Assembly: GCF_002878395.1 (NCBI RefSeq)
Contig: NW_025855829.1
Location: 387,120-451,119 of the forward strand
Source of the DNA: Capsicum annuum
Lineage: Eukaryota > Streptophyta > Magnoliopsida > Solanales > Solanaceae
Length of the DNA stretch: 64,000 nucleotides
Reading direction: 5' to 3'
Below, piece by piece: positions 9,059-20,560 of this stretch. A model generated the notes under the pieces. It worked only from the letters and a program-made list of their open reading frames with translations, was not told the DNA's origin and ran no database searches. Each line of letters opens with the position of its first letter. Position 1 is the first letter of the stretch. Made by a program: the position numbers and the translations under genes.

Positions 9059-10330
9059 ATGCCTCATAGAAGACCTGATGCTCATGGAAACTCTTCTGTC
9101 CCATCTGAGGACAATATGGATAAAACTCGTCATACTCAAGGATTTCAGACCCGGTCTAGGGTCGCTGCTTTAAATTGCCTTAATAGAGTTCCAACAGTTT
9201 CCCCTATGCCTCCTCAGACACCTCAAACTGGTATGTCTAATTTTGAGTTTTACCAATCAATCCATTTGCTGTCCCAGTTAGTGGCCTCTCAGACAGAGCG
9301 TGCTGCTTCTATTGCTCTATTTTCTGAGGCCACTAGAGTTGGTTAATTTATGAGGTTGAGTCCTTCAAATTTCACTAGCTCTAAGTAGAGAAAGACCCTC
9401 AAAATTTCATTGATGAGATAAAAAGAGATTTTCTATATGATATATGATACTAATGTGGAGGGTGTAGAGTTTACTACTTATCAGTTGAAGGATATGGTGT
9501 ATCTATGGTATGAGGAATGTGACTAGTCTAGGGGAGAGGATACTGAGTCCACTTTGTGGCATGACTTCTCTAGTGTTTTTCTTGATCTCTTCTTTCCTCA
9601 AGAGTTGAGGGAGGCGAAGGCTGATGAATTCATAAATTTTAAATAAGGAACGATGATCGTAAAGGAGTATTCCCTGAAGTTTCATCAACTGTCGTGTTAT
9701 GTTTCAAAGATAGCGTCTAGCATGAGGGCTAGAATGAGGAAGTTTGCTTCTGAGTTATCTCATGATTAGATCTTGGAAAGCAACGTCACCTTTTTAAACA
9801 AGGATATGGACATCTCTAGACTTGTGGTATTTATAAAATAAGTAGAAAAGGAAAATAAGAAGAAAACGGAGATGAGTGAAAGGAAGAATAAAAAGATTTG
9901 ATCTCAAGTTAGGGTGGAGGTCCGCAATAGAGTGGTAGAGATGGTGGAAAATGGTCTAAGAAGAAGTGGGGTAATTTTGGTTCCTACTTTACGGCTAGTG
10001 CTATCTATTTAAAGCCATTGGGTGATCATCATTTTTAGAATAGTGTTGGTCCCAGGGTACAGGGTGCCCAACCTCAGGCTAGTGGGACTCAGTTAACTCC
10101 ATCATATCACCCTTGTAGATTTTGTGGTCAGGTGCATCATGTATTTGTGAAGAGGGGAGGAACAAGTGCTTTACATTTGGTCAGATTGGTCATGTGCAGA
10201 GAGATTGTCCTTCTAGGGTTTTTTCTAGGGCAAATAAGGTCACAGTTGCTACTTCATCAGCTCCTGCACCAAAGGGTGCTACTTCTGTTTCTGGCTCTAG
10301 CACTGGTCAAAACTGTCTGTATGCCCTTGC
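9059..10330 (+). pseudogene. Element H gag polyprotein, broken
   Basis: Gag starts at the ATG at 9059 (MPHRRPDAHGNSSVPSEDN), 166 bp after the primer site, and is open for 95 codons to a stop after LFSEATRVG. Frameshifts and stops follow, with recognisable capsid segments in alternate frames, including VEFTTYQLKDMVYLWYEEC near 9460 and FHQLS near 9680. A basic linker (9830-9900) precedes the zinc knuckle at 10167-10208, which reads CFTFGQIGHVQRDC. The second cysteine of the CCHC set is phenylalanine (TTT at 10176-10178), so zinc binding would fail. The end with protease is approximate. Confidence 0.85.
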
Positions 10331-11590
10331 CACCCACCCAGATTTTGAGGTGTTCACCAATGTTTTACTAGGAATCTCATACATTTCTCTCATGATGTAT
10401 ATTGTCTACTTGATCTCGAGTCTACTCTCTCTTATATGACCCCTTATGTGGCTATTCATTTTGGTTTTGATCCTGAGTGTATCTTGGATCCCTTCTCTAT
10501 GTTCACCCCCGTGGGTGACTCTATTATGTCTAGAAGGGTCTATAGGGGTTGTGTGAGGAAGATTTGTGGTAGGGAGACCTTGGTAGATCTGATAGAATTG
10601 GATATGTTAGATTTTGATGTGATTTGGGGGATGAATTGGTTGTATTCGTGCTATGCATCTCTTGATTGTCGGACCTGAAGGGTCAGTTTCCATTTCCCTA
10701 ATGAGCCGATGATCGAATGGAAAGGTAGTTCTCTAGTGCCTAAGGAAAGATTCATTTTGTATCTTAGATCCTGAAAATTGGTTTCTAAGGGGTGTCTCTA
10801 TCACGTTCATGTTAAGGATTCTAGATCTGAAGGTACTTCTTTGTAGACAATCCCTATGGGATGTGAATTCCCTGAGGTGTTCCCTGATGATCTTCTTGGT
10901 GTTCCTCCCGATAGGGAAATTAATTTTGGGATTGGTTTTCTTACGGACACTCATCTTATTTCTTTCCCTCCTTACAAAATGGCTCCAACTATGATGAAAG
11001 AACCCAAGGAGTAGTTGAAAGATCTTCTAAATAAGGGTTTTATCTGCCCAAGTGTTCTCCTTGGGTGGCTCCGATTCTATTCGTGTGTAAGAAGGATGGG
11101 TCCTTAAGGATATGCATAGATTACCGCCAATTGAATAAGGTGACCATAAAGAATAAGTATCCCCTTCCGAGGATTGATGATTTCTTTGATCAACTTCAGG
11201 GTACTAAGTACTTTTTTAAGATTGATCTTCGATCGGGTTACCATAAGTAGAAGATTAGGGAGGTGATATCCCTAAGACTGCTCTGAAACCGATATGGTTA
11301 TTTTGAGTTTTTAGTGATGTCCTTTGGTTTGACTAATTCTCCGGCAATATTTATGGATCTTATGAATCAAGTATTTCATCAATTTTTGGATTTGTTGGTT
11401 ATTGTGTTTATTGATGATATTTTGGTGTATTCCAAGAGTGAGGCGGATCATGTCGATCACCTCCGCCTTGTGTTGAAAACCTTGAAATATCAGCAGTTAT
11501 ATATAAATTTCTCCAAGTGTAAGTTCCGGTTAAATATTGTCACTTATCTGGGTTGTGTGTTGATGCAGCATGGCAAGGTGGTTGAATATG
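10331..11590 (+). pseudogene. Element H protease and reverse transcriptase, 5' part of pol
   Basis: The retroviral-type aspartic protease region is at about 10331-10678 (TPYVAIHFGFDPECILDPFS, then DVIWGMNWLYSCYASLDCRT). A stop follows, then the linker and reverse transcriptase: [20 protein letters not shown] near 11115, IDLRSGYHK, stop, then MSFGLTNSPAIFMDLMN and the catalytic [10 protein letters not shown] near 11410. The frame is cut at 11590 within the start of RNase H, exactly where element B begins, and resumes at 24905. Stops and at least two frameshifts were present besides the insertion. RT would copy element RNA to DNA in the virus-like particle. Confidence 0.85.
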
Positions 11591-13150
11591 TGTTGCGACT
11601 CAGACGCATACGCACACACAAGTGCACGTGATCGTTCAAGTAATATATTGATTTAGATAATCATATATCATTCCCACGAGGACTAAACAACTAGAAATTT
11701 AACCAACTTTTAGTTTCAGACAATGAGTATCAGGTGTTGTATAGTATCAAGATGATTTTGAATTTGAAAATAAAAATGAAAATTAATAAACAAGACATAA
11801 AATTTTATGACTAGAGCAAAGCAAGCAACGGTTGCAAACAGTTATGATAAGAATTCCAGGGGTGTGGCTTCTCGAACAATCATACAAATCTCTATTCTTA
11901 TAGTATTCTACTTGGTTATCGGGTTGTTGGTTCGCAAGGTTTAGGCAACGATCTTGATCTCCTGACCTAAAATATTTTATCTATTTAATATTGCAGCTAC
12001 AACTCCCGCAAAGATACAACAATTCTTCTAGATTCATTAAGTAATCTTTTTGCAATTAAACCAAACAAGGCTTCTATGTATATCCCTATCCTAGATGCTA
12101 ATTCAAATCACTTATTTTATAAAAGGATAAGAACCTTGCTCCTTTATTTCCTCGTTCTAATCTATGATTCTCCGCCCAGATTCACATAGAAATATAAATT
12201 TATTCTAATGGCATCCAAACATTAAAATAGTAAGATCAAGAAATTAAGAAAAACCCAGGTGATAATCCAAAAAGAAACTACTATAAAGTATATCAAAGAG
12301 TAATCATGTTCTTGACCTCAACCCCAAAACAAGGATATTTAGCCACTCATGTTTGAATTAAATATAAAAAATAAGTAATTAATCATACCTAAAATTAGTC
12401 TTGAAGTAAAGAAGTTCAAAAGAAATAATAAGAACCCTAAAAGAAGAATTCTATCCTTTTTCGCCGCTGCTATGCTTGCCAAAAAGTCCTTGGAATTGTG
12501 CTTACGTGTTCCTTTTATACTTGGAAAAATTTCACTAGATCTGAAATCATGACGCAACATATTTTTAATCATTGATCTAACCAATACGTTGTGTCAACAT
12601 CGCGTTGCCACACTGGAAGTCATCTTTTGAAATCAAACTAAGTCAAAATCTTCACCACTCGACGCGATGAGTTGACATCGGTCGATGTATTGGAAGTTGC
12701 ACTCATAGAATTATCTTAGGCATAAAACTTTGGCATTAACGCAACGCTTCGACATCGCATAGATGCACTAGAAATTTTTCTTCAAATTTTTGCTAAGGCA
12801 CAAATCTTGCCAGTCGATGCGATGCGTTGAAATCGCATCGGGTCACTGAAATTTTTCTCCATTTTCTTTATTTCATCTCTTCAATCCTTAGCTCCTTTCT
12901 TTTCTTTTTACTCTCGTGCATCTCCATATGTTTTTTATTTTGATCCACATGATCTTTCGTCTCTTTATTATGTGCATCCAATTTTCTTCCAAATCTATGG
13001 GAAATTAATCCTGTAGTTCTGATCATGTCGGTTAGCCATGAAACATAATTTAACTCACACTTCAATATAATTAGCACACTTTTTATTCTCAAAACAAGTC
13101 TAAATATGGGTCAATAGCGGTGTTTGGACATATAAATACACCCAAGATCA
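11591..13150 (-). mobile_element. Element B 3' LTR
   Basis: The LTR of 1560 bp, on the minus strand, starts tgatcttggg (13150) and ends gagtcgcaaca (11591). It matches 23265-24899 throughout. It contains the TATA box (ccttttatac at 12511-12520, minus-strand GTATAAAAGG) and a dyad-repeat block at about 12550-12850. That block has one repeat unit fewer than the 5' copy. A perfect hairpin with 9-bp arms and an 8-nt loop lies at 12815-12840. No coding sequence. Confidence 0.9.
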
Positions 13151-14924
13151 TCAAACCTTTTAATCATCACCTAAGAATCATGCTAGCATTGAGCATAAGA
13201 ACCTTTATTTCACACTTCACTTTCTCAACAGTGTCATTCAATTTGTCAGCAAACTTAAAACAAACACGTAATTAGGCAACTCAATAAGTAATCTGGACTT
13301 TCATCTGCATGCACCCTTACAACAAGAAAGATTTCCCCATGTCACTCACAATTTAACAATCTTAATCAAGAGGGGAATATTAAAATTCAATCACTCGCTC
13401 TCAGAAAGAATTCGTACATAATAGAAGATGAACCATAGGCTTGCCCTTAGTGTATTACTCCACTAATAGTCGGATGTTGAAATGTAGGATAAATAGGTCT
13501 TTTTATGGTTGTAATGCAGGCTAAGGGATGAGTAGGAACTATTTCGGAAATAGTGACTAATCTCCCTAAGCACTTTAATACATAACTACCTTCAATTACA
13601 ATCATATTTTGTCAACCAAACTTTTCATTTCATCATCTTTACACTTTCCATTGTTTCACCCAGATCTTTATAAGCACATTAACAACACTACAATAAGAGT
13701 ATTTTTTTTTACATCATTATTCACATCTCAACTTTTTCTTTTTATCCCAATTCTCGTTATGCACCCCTATAGCAGCCACCCTCAACCTAAGAAATTTGCC
13801 TTAGTTGAAGTGCACATTATCCTTAAAGGACCAGGGCCAAAACAGGTTCATTGTAATGCAATAATCGGGTAATAATAACTGAAATTTTCATCACAAATTA
13901 TTTTCTACTCCTAACCGTAACAATTAAATGCACAAATTACTTCTCTAGAGCTTCACTTTCACCTTTTTCTTTCTTTGTACTTCACATTCCCCCTCATTCC
14001 ATTATTTGTATTAAAGTTCTTAGGAAATATGGATCAAATTAAGGTCTATCAAAAAAAGGATTTGGCTACATATAAGGCTACCAAAGAAGTCAGGCTATAG
14101 GCTCAACAGTGTTTAACTAGGTCATGCATAAGGGTAGGTAAATAAAGTCTTTACAATTTGGTTAACAAAGAAACGCCTAAATCACTTCCTACACCGAACA
14201 CCCTTTATTTCACTTTGTAAACACACCCGACAAGTTCTAGTCATTCCTATACATGCAAAATATAAACAAACCCTCACTCACACGGTGCATGCTAAGAATC
14301 AAGTCGGATCCTTGTGGCTTTTGATATTGTACTTTGTTAAATTCACCTTTAAGCCAATCAAACCAAACTACACTTGTTGGGACTTACATTTAAAAATATC
14401 ATTTTATTTTAACACAATCAAATTAAAATATTTTTCCCAACACACCGCATTTTTCACAGGTAGCAATCAGGGTCCTATTATGTTCTTAACTTCTAAAGAC
14501 ACACTCCCCTTAAGACGGTCGTCATCCATCTATCATAGGGGAAGGCACTAACTATGATGTTGAACAATAAAATTCACCAAAAAGGGCACATATAATACTT
14601 GTAATATGAAAATTTACCACAAAGGGTAAAAATAAAATACTGTAAATAAAGAAAATATTTTAAAACTAAATTGCCAAAAAGGGCAATATTGTTAACTTAC
14701 AACCCATAAAAACAGAAATAAAAAAAATTGTTCATCCAAACCAACCAAAAACCAACATTGTTCAGAAATAAATAAAAGAGATGAAGATGAAGAAGATTGA
14801 TGACCAACCACCCCACACTTAAACATAGCACTGTCCCAGTGCTAGCAATTAAGCATAATGCAGGGTGGCTGGTACTCCTGCTCAGTCGAATGTCACCATG
14901 GATATCACGTCATTAGCATCATCT
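13151..14924 (-). other. Element B 3' non-coding region before the 3' LTR
   Basis: No convincing ORF lies between the extra ORF and the 3' LTR. The minus-strand sequence gattaaaaggtttga next to 13150 is the likely polypurine tract. Several short blocks (13440-13580, 14150-14290 and 14810-14840, with ccccacacttaaa) resemble blocks in the same order in Athila element E (43690-44830), although the two elements are otherwise far apart. The open frames at 13609-13872 and 14285-14551 on the plus strand are not conserved and are left out. Confidence 0.65.
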
Positions 14925-16119
14925 TCACCAAAACTCATTACCTGAGTCACCATCATCAGACTGCTCCTCCTCCCTAAACTTATCATCGGAATATACCATG
15001 CACCTCTTCTCAACTGTAGGGACATCATTATCAACGGGCTCATCAAAGTCAGGCCTAATGTGCAGTAACATCTGAGCATGAGTTCCTAGAGGGTAGTCAA
15101 GCTCCACCACATGAATCTCTTGTTGGGTGGATGGACTCCCTCAGTCCTCAACTATAGCATAGTTAGCCTATACATACGGACTATGATCTCATCGAAATGA
15201 GCATTACACTCAGGCATAGTCAAATTCACACCATGAGAAGCTGGTCCCTTGGTGCGAGAAATGTCAAGTGGCCTATCACCCACAGGCGGTAAATAGTCTG
15301 CATCCTCCTCAGGCACACTATGGTGCCTCAAATGTCTTGTCAGCAATCCATCAAATCCATGTCTCCTACTTCTTAAAAATTAAGCCTTTCTCATCGCCAA
15401 GAAAATAATGGAACCAACATTCACATCGACGTCATCTCTCATCAAGGCTAAAATAAGGTATACCTTATCACGAGTCACCTCCGTCATATGTTTCCCATGA
15501 ATTAGGTAGGCATAGATAATTCTTACCCATAAACATGCCTCCCTGTTCAAGTGATCAAATAGAATCAAAATATACATACCTCCCTCTTTGCGGTGAATTC
15601 ACCTCGTCCTAGATTTAGTGCCTCACAGGAGATGATGGATATGCTGATAGGGGGCTCAATGATCATTGCATTCAATGGCTCTGGATCGATATAGGGTGCA
15701 CCTAACAACTCATAAATAGTGTTTGTAGTGAAAGTTAGTACTTGCCCACGTACCTCAACCTCTAAATCTTTAGAGTTCTAATTTGCATAGAATTCCCAAA
15801 CTAAGCTCAAGTTGCAGGGACCCGATTGGTCGAAGAGAAAATGCATGTGGTGTGCCTCTATTTTTCTCACCATCGAAGGATATTCCTTCATAAAACTTAC
15901 CCTGTTGATAAATTGATCAGCTGAATATTTTGACTCTTAATGTTGCGAGTACCACTTTCGTTCTTCCGTAGCTATAGCCTTGGTTCCAAACCTCTTTTTT
16001 CCCCTCGAAACGTGTGGGGTTGCCAGTACCCTATCAGTGTCATGACTCCTCTTGTACCTAGGCTCGACTGGTCTAGCTGCATTTTTACCTTTGCTTCTTG
16101 GTTGGTGGCTGCTCGACAT
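14925..16119 (-). pseudogene. Element B extra ORF in the env position (plant transposon protein domain)
   Basis: The frame begins at the ATG at 16119 (MSSSHQPRSKGKNAARPVEP), a basic Ser/Arg-rich head. It continues through an interrupting stop near 15937 to the core domain: segments DQFINRVSFMKEYPSMV, LVWEFYAN, LEVEVRGQVLTF, YELLGAPYIDPEPLNAMII, then VRIIYAYLIHGKHMTEV. It ends in an acidic tail (YSDDKFREEEQSDDGD). About 400 codons in total, with several stops and frame changes. The core resembles the 'putative plant transposon protein' domain common in the third ORF of Athila elements; its role is unknown. I see no signal peptide or membrane segment, so I do not call it an envelope protein. 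Confidence 0.7.
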
Positions 16120-17095
16120 TGTACCTATTAAAAATAACAACCCAAAAATATATAACCACCTTCAAATATAATCACCATTAAATGTGAATGCACTAGGGTA
16201 CTCAGACTTCACTTTTCTAATTCACAATTCTTATAATCATTAATCCAATAATACACACAAAGACATTTTATATTTGTGACAATTAATAGTTTCAGTAAAT
16301 GGCTCAAGGATTAAATAGCTTTTACAAACACATATCTATTCATTAACATATTACTCCCACTTAACAATTTAATACATGCTTTCTCTGCGTCACTCCTAGA
16401 TTCAAATCAACAATACTCACTTTGATTATATATATCTAACACTAATGTGGTATTGAATCAAAATCCACCCCACACTTAATTGCCTTCATATATTTAGCAT
16501 CATCAACTTTCTAGCATTGGACAAAAATTTCATCTCACTGTTATGACAATTCAGACAATTCTCATTGCTCACTTCAATTACACTTCAGTCAAGGCATTTT
16601 GTAGCTGCCACTAAGGTGGTGTTGAATTGAGATCTACTCCACACTTAGTTGCTATTGTATAGTGAATCAAGCAACTCCTAATTTATTGAATTTCACCACA
16701 TAGTATAGTAAAACATGCAATTGTCAATCAATTTATATCTCAAACCCTTAGAGGATCCAAATCAATTAAACTATGATTCCTATTTCATAATATACTTGCT
16801 TACCATATGAGAAATATCAAACCCACAGTAACATGTCATCATCACCTCCTAAGGTTCTCACATAATTTTGACAATTAATATTCTATGAAAGTTCAAATTA
16901 ATTAAACCCAACCCTTAAATATTTCACTATTGTTTTGATCAAATTCCCAGAACACAAAACTTATAACAATAGTAAAGCACATGGGTTCATAAGACTTAAA
17001 CACAAATATAAAGGGAGCAAGTTTAGGGCTTTGGGGAAAATTTGGGCGGCGCAGCTAGGGTTAGGTGAATAGAAGAGAAATGGGTAAGGTAAGGT

Positions 17096-17104
17096 ATTTA
17101 TAGA
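17096..17104 (-). promoter_or_regulatory. Candidate internal promoter of element B extra ORF
   Basis: On the minus strand this reads CTATAAATA within cccctctataaataccttacc. It is followed by a pyrimidine-rich stretch (ttctcttctattcacc) of the kind found at plant transcription starts. The dyad-repeat block begins about 41 bp upstream, as in the LTR. The predicted start is near 17070; the extra ORF begins at 16119, so a long or spliced leader would be needed. Confidence 0.45.
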
Positions 17105-17144
17105 GGGGTAAATTAGGTTTAAAATTTTTCATCCCTGGGTACAG

Positions 17145-17410
17145 GCAATGCGATGCGTTAAGAATCACATTGAAGAATTGACGTGACTCATCAAGTTCGC
17201 ATCGATTCTCTAGAAGTTACATCAAATAATGAATCTAAGCATTGCCTACATGCCAACTGACGCGATACGATGGGAAACACATTGGTGAACCAATGTGATG
17301 CATCAGAATCACGTTAATTCATTGGAAATAGCCTTGAAATTTTTTACTAAGTGTGGAATTTATGTCCATCGACGTGCTGCACCAAGGTAGTGTCGGTCCA
17401 CTGGAAATTT
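17145..17410 (-). repeat. LTR-like dyad repeats in the spacer of element B
   Basis: Degenerate units near 17148 (aatgcgatgcgtt), 17262 (gacgcgatacgatggg) and 17368 (catcgacgtgctgcacc) are each followed by a version of ctagaag or cattggaaat and by ttttactaagtg or ttttctaaggat. The same order of words occurs in the LTR block of B (gacgcgatgcgttgac ... cactggaa ... tttgctaaggc). Confidence 0.55.
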
Positions 17411-17781
17411 CATCCAAAAACTTTTCTAAGGATAAATTTTCCATACCTAATGTATCTTTTCTTACCCCTTTCCTTTTTCTCACCATGTAACAACTATTTA
17501 CTTACTCAAAAGCCCATGTATGTTCACCATCTTCTCTTCTTCTCTATATCCACCAAATTTCTCATTCCTACGCATCAATCAAAAATTATAAAATTACGTA
17601 AGAAAAAGTGGGTTGCCTCCTACCCAGCGCCTTATTTTCAGTCGTGGCACGACTCATTTTTTTGTATTTTTCTTTTTTTTTGTTCTTAACTACTAAAAAT
17701 TAAACTACCTATTATATTACATTTGTGGGTTGCCTCCTACACAACGCCTTATTTTACGTTATGGCACGACTTAGCTCAGCA

Positions 17782-19155
17782 TTACTCATCAACAAAAGTG
17801 ATAGATTCCTTGTGCTTATCCAGATGATCCACCCAATAGTGCTTAACATGCTGTCCATTCACTAGAAATTTTTCATTCCATAACTCTACAGGTCCATACA
17901 GTGTCATACGCACCACCTCAAAAGGTCCAAACCATTTTGATCTTAATTTATCGAAAAACTTAAGCCTTGAATTGAATAATAAAACAAGTTGTCCTGGTTC
18001 AAATACTCTGTCTTTAATTTGTTTATTGTGCCATATCTTGGTCTTCTCTTTGTATAGTTTGGCATTTTCATAAGTGTGAAGCCTAAACTCATCAAGCTCA
18101 TTCAGTTGTAATAATCGTCTTTCTCCTGCAGCAGTCATCTCAAGATTCAGTTTTTTCACGTCCCAATATGCTTGATGTTCCAGATCCATAGGCAAATGAT
18201 ATGCTTTACCATAAACCAAGCGATAAGGGGATGTCCCAATAGGCATCTTGTACGCTATTCTGCAAGCCCAAACTGCATTATCTAACTTCTCTGTCTAGTT
18301 TTTTCTCTGCCCATTCACAGTCTTCTGAAGTATCTACTTAATCTCTCTGTTAGACATCTCAACTTGTCCACTAGTTTGCGGATGGTACGTAGTAGCAACC
18401 TTTTGCCTAACACCATATTTAGAAAGAAGATTTTTAAACCAAGTGTTGATAAAATACGTACCTCCATCACTAATTATCGCTTTAGGTGTACCAAATCTGG
18501 AAAATATGTTATTCTTCATAAATTTCAGCACCACTTTTGCATCATTAGTCAGATTCGCCACAACTTCCACCAATTTAGAGACATAGGCAATCACTACAAG
18601 AATGTACAGATTGCTTTTTGAAGGTGGGAATGGGCCCATGAAATTAATCCCCCAAACATTAAAGACTTCGACTTCTAAAATATTATTGAGGGGCATCTCA
18701 TGATGCCTTGATATAGTACCCAACCTTTGACATTGATCACAATTTTTTACAAAAGCAATTGCGTCCTTAAACAATGTAGGCCAGAAAAAAACTAATTGTA
18801 ATCCTTTTCTAGCAATTCTCTCACCGCCATGATGTCCACTATAAGGAGATGAGTGGTAATCTTTAAGTACCTTTGAAAATTCAGCCTCTGGAATACGCCT
18901 ACGAATGAATCTGTCTGGACCTTGCTTAAAGAGATACAGTTTATTCCAAATATAAGCACGTGAATCATGGAGCAATTTCTTCCTTTGTTGTATGGTGGAA
19001 TCAAGTGGGTACACCTCACAAGCTATCAAATTCACAATTTTAGCATACCATGGGAACTCAACTGCATTTAAAGATAATAACTTTTCATCAAGAAACTCTT
19101 CCTTAATACTAAGAGAATCATCAACAATATGGTTTCGCCTTTTTTGCCGTGACAA
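17782..19155 (-). pseudogene. Element B integrase, broken
   Basis: Integrase joins element DNA to the chromosome. The first part (19155-18334) has the HHCC zinc region ([12 protein letters not shown] ... CDQCQRLG) and the catalytic core ([39 protein letters not shown]). The first catalytic Asp is replaced by Asn (codon 18643-18645); the second Asp and the Glu are present. A stop near 18334 separates the C-terminal part (18246-17782: MPIGTSPYRLVYGKAYHLP, FEPGQLVLLFNSRLKFF, SKWFGPFEVV). No chromodomain follows, as expected for Athila. Among the better preserved frames of the window, but dead. Confidence 0.9.
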
Positions 19156-20560
19156 GTGGTCAGCAACTTGATTTTCAGCTTCCTTCTTTTCTTAAACCTC
19201 AAGATCAAATTATTGTAGTAGCAGAATCCACATAATCAATCAAGGTTTTGGATCCTTCTTGTTCACAAGATACTTAATAGCAGCATGGTCAGTATGAACA
19301 ATGACCTTAGTGCCAACTAAGTAAGATATAAACTTGTCAAATGCATACACTAATGCCAACATCTCTTTCTCTGTAATTGTATAGTTAAATTAAGCATCAT
19401 TCAACACTTTGCTAGCATAGTAGATTGAGTGAAATACCTTATCTCTTATCTGACCCAAAACAGCTCCCACAGTAATATCACTAGCATCGTACATTAGCTC
19501 AAATGGTAACTTCCAATCTGGTGCAACCAGAATAGGTGCTTCAATCAACTTCTTTTTTAGTTTTTCAAAAGCTTCTTGGTAATCATCCCCAAACTCGAAC
19601 TTTGCCTCTTTCTCCAATAATTTGCACATGGGGCTTGCAATCTTTGAGAAATCTTGAATGAGCCACCTATAGAAACCTGCATATCCCAGAAAGCTTTGCA
19701 GTCCTTTGACTGTGACTAGATTTGGCAACTTTTCAATCACTTCAAGCTTCACTTTATCTACTCCGAGTCCTTTACATAACCCTTTATTTCCTAGGATAAT
19801 TTCTTCCTTAACCATAAAGTGGCACTTTTCCCAATTTAGCACCAAGTTTGTCTCTTCGCATCGAGCTAGAACTCTGTTAAAATTCTGTAAGCCCTTTTCA
19901 AAAGAATTTCCGTACACAGAGAAATCATCCATGAATACCTACATAAAGTCTTCAACCATGTCAAAGAATATAGCCATCATACATCTCTAAAATATAGCAG
20001 GTGCATTGCATAGGACGAAGGGCATGCGTTTGAATGCATATGTGTCGTAGGGATAAGTGAAAGTGGTCTTCTCCTGGTCTTCTGGTGCTATGATTATCTG
20101 ATTATAGCCAGAGTACCCATCCAAAAAATAATAATACTCTTGCTTATCCAATCTATCCAGCATTTAGTCAATGAAAGAAATCGGATAGTGATCTTTACAA
20201 GTTGCTTCATTCAACATCTCATAGTCAATACAGATCCTCCAACCGATCACCATGCATGTGGGATCAACTCATTATCATCATTAGTTACCACAGTCATCCC
20301 TCCTTTTTTGGTACACAGTGACTGGACTCACCCATTTGCTATTGGAAATTGGGTAGACAATACCACTATCTAACTACTTGATCATTTTTTTTCTGACCAC
20401 CTCCTTCATCATAGGATTCAACCTTCTTTACTGCTGCACTCTAGGTCTATAACTCTCTTTTATGTAGATGTTGTGCATGAAAAATCCTGGATTGATTCCT
20501 ATAATATTGGACATTTACTAACCAATCACCTTTCTTCTCCTCTTTAGGACTACTATAGCT
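19156..20560 (-). pseudogene. Element B reverse transcriptase and RNase H, broken
   Basis: Reading on the minus strand, the RT fingers and palm are recognisable from about 20380 (IDYEMLNEAT region, then YYYFLDGYSGYNQIIIAPED near 20100) with several stops. The catalytic MDDFSVYG is at 19932-19909. The thumb follows (VDKVKLEVIEKLP, LGYAGFYRWLIQDFSKIASP), then the RNase H start (PFELMYDASDITVGAVLGQ) and, after a stop near 19390, [14 protein letters not shown] and [19 protein letters not shown]. The upstream limit is approximate. Confidence 0.85.

Larger units (their letters stand above)
16120..17781 (-). other. Element B spacer between integrase and extra ORF
   Basis: This non-coding stretch contains, on the minus strand from high to low coordinates, an AT-rich segment (17420-17780), a repeat block related to that of the LTR (17145-17410), a TATA box (17096-17104), and a roughly 950-bp leader (16120-17070) with no ORF. 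The sequence cctacccagcgccttatttt occurs near 17620 and again, slightly changed, near 17735, a short duplication. Confidence 0.6.

Noticed and set aside
14882..15079. An alternative frame overlapping the acidic tail of the extra ORF of B
   Set aside because: It is a shadow of the frame that carries the acidic tail; the composition of the tail fits the ORF better.
17351..17689. A hydrophobic plus-strand frame of 112 codons as an envelope-like protein
   Set aside because: It is on the wrong strand for element B, lies in a non-coding spacer with repeats, and has no recognisable domain.
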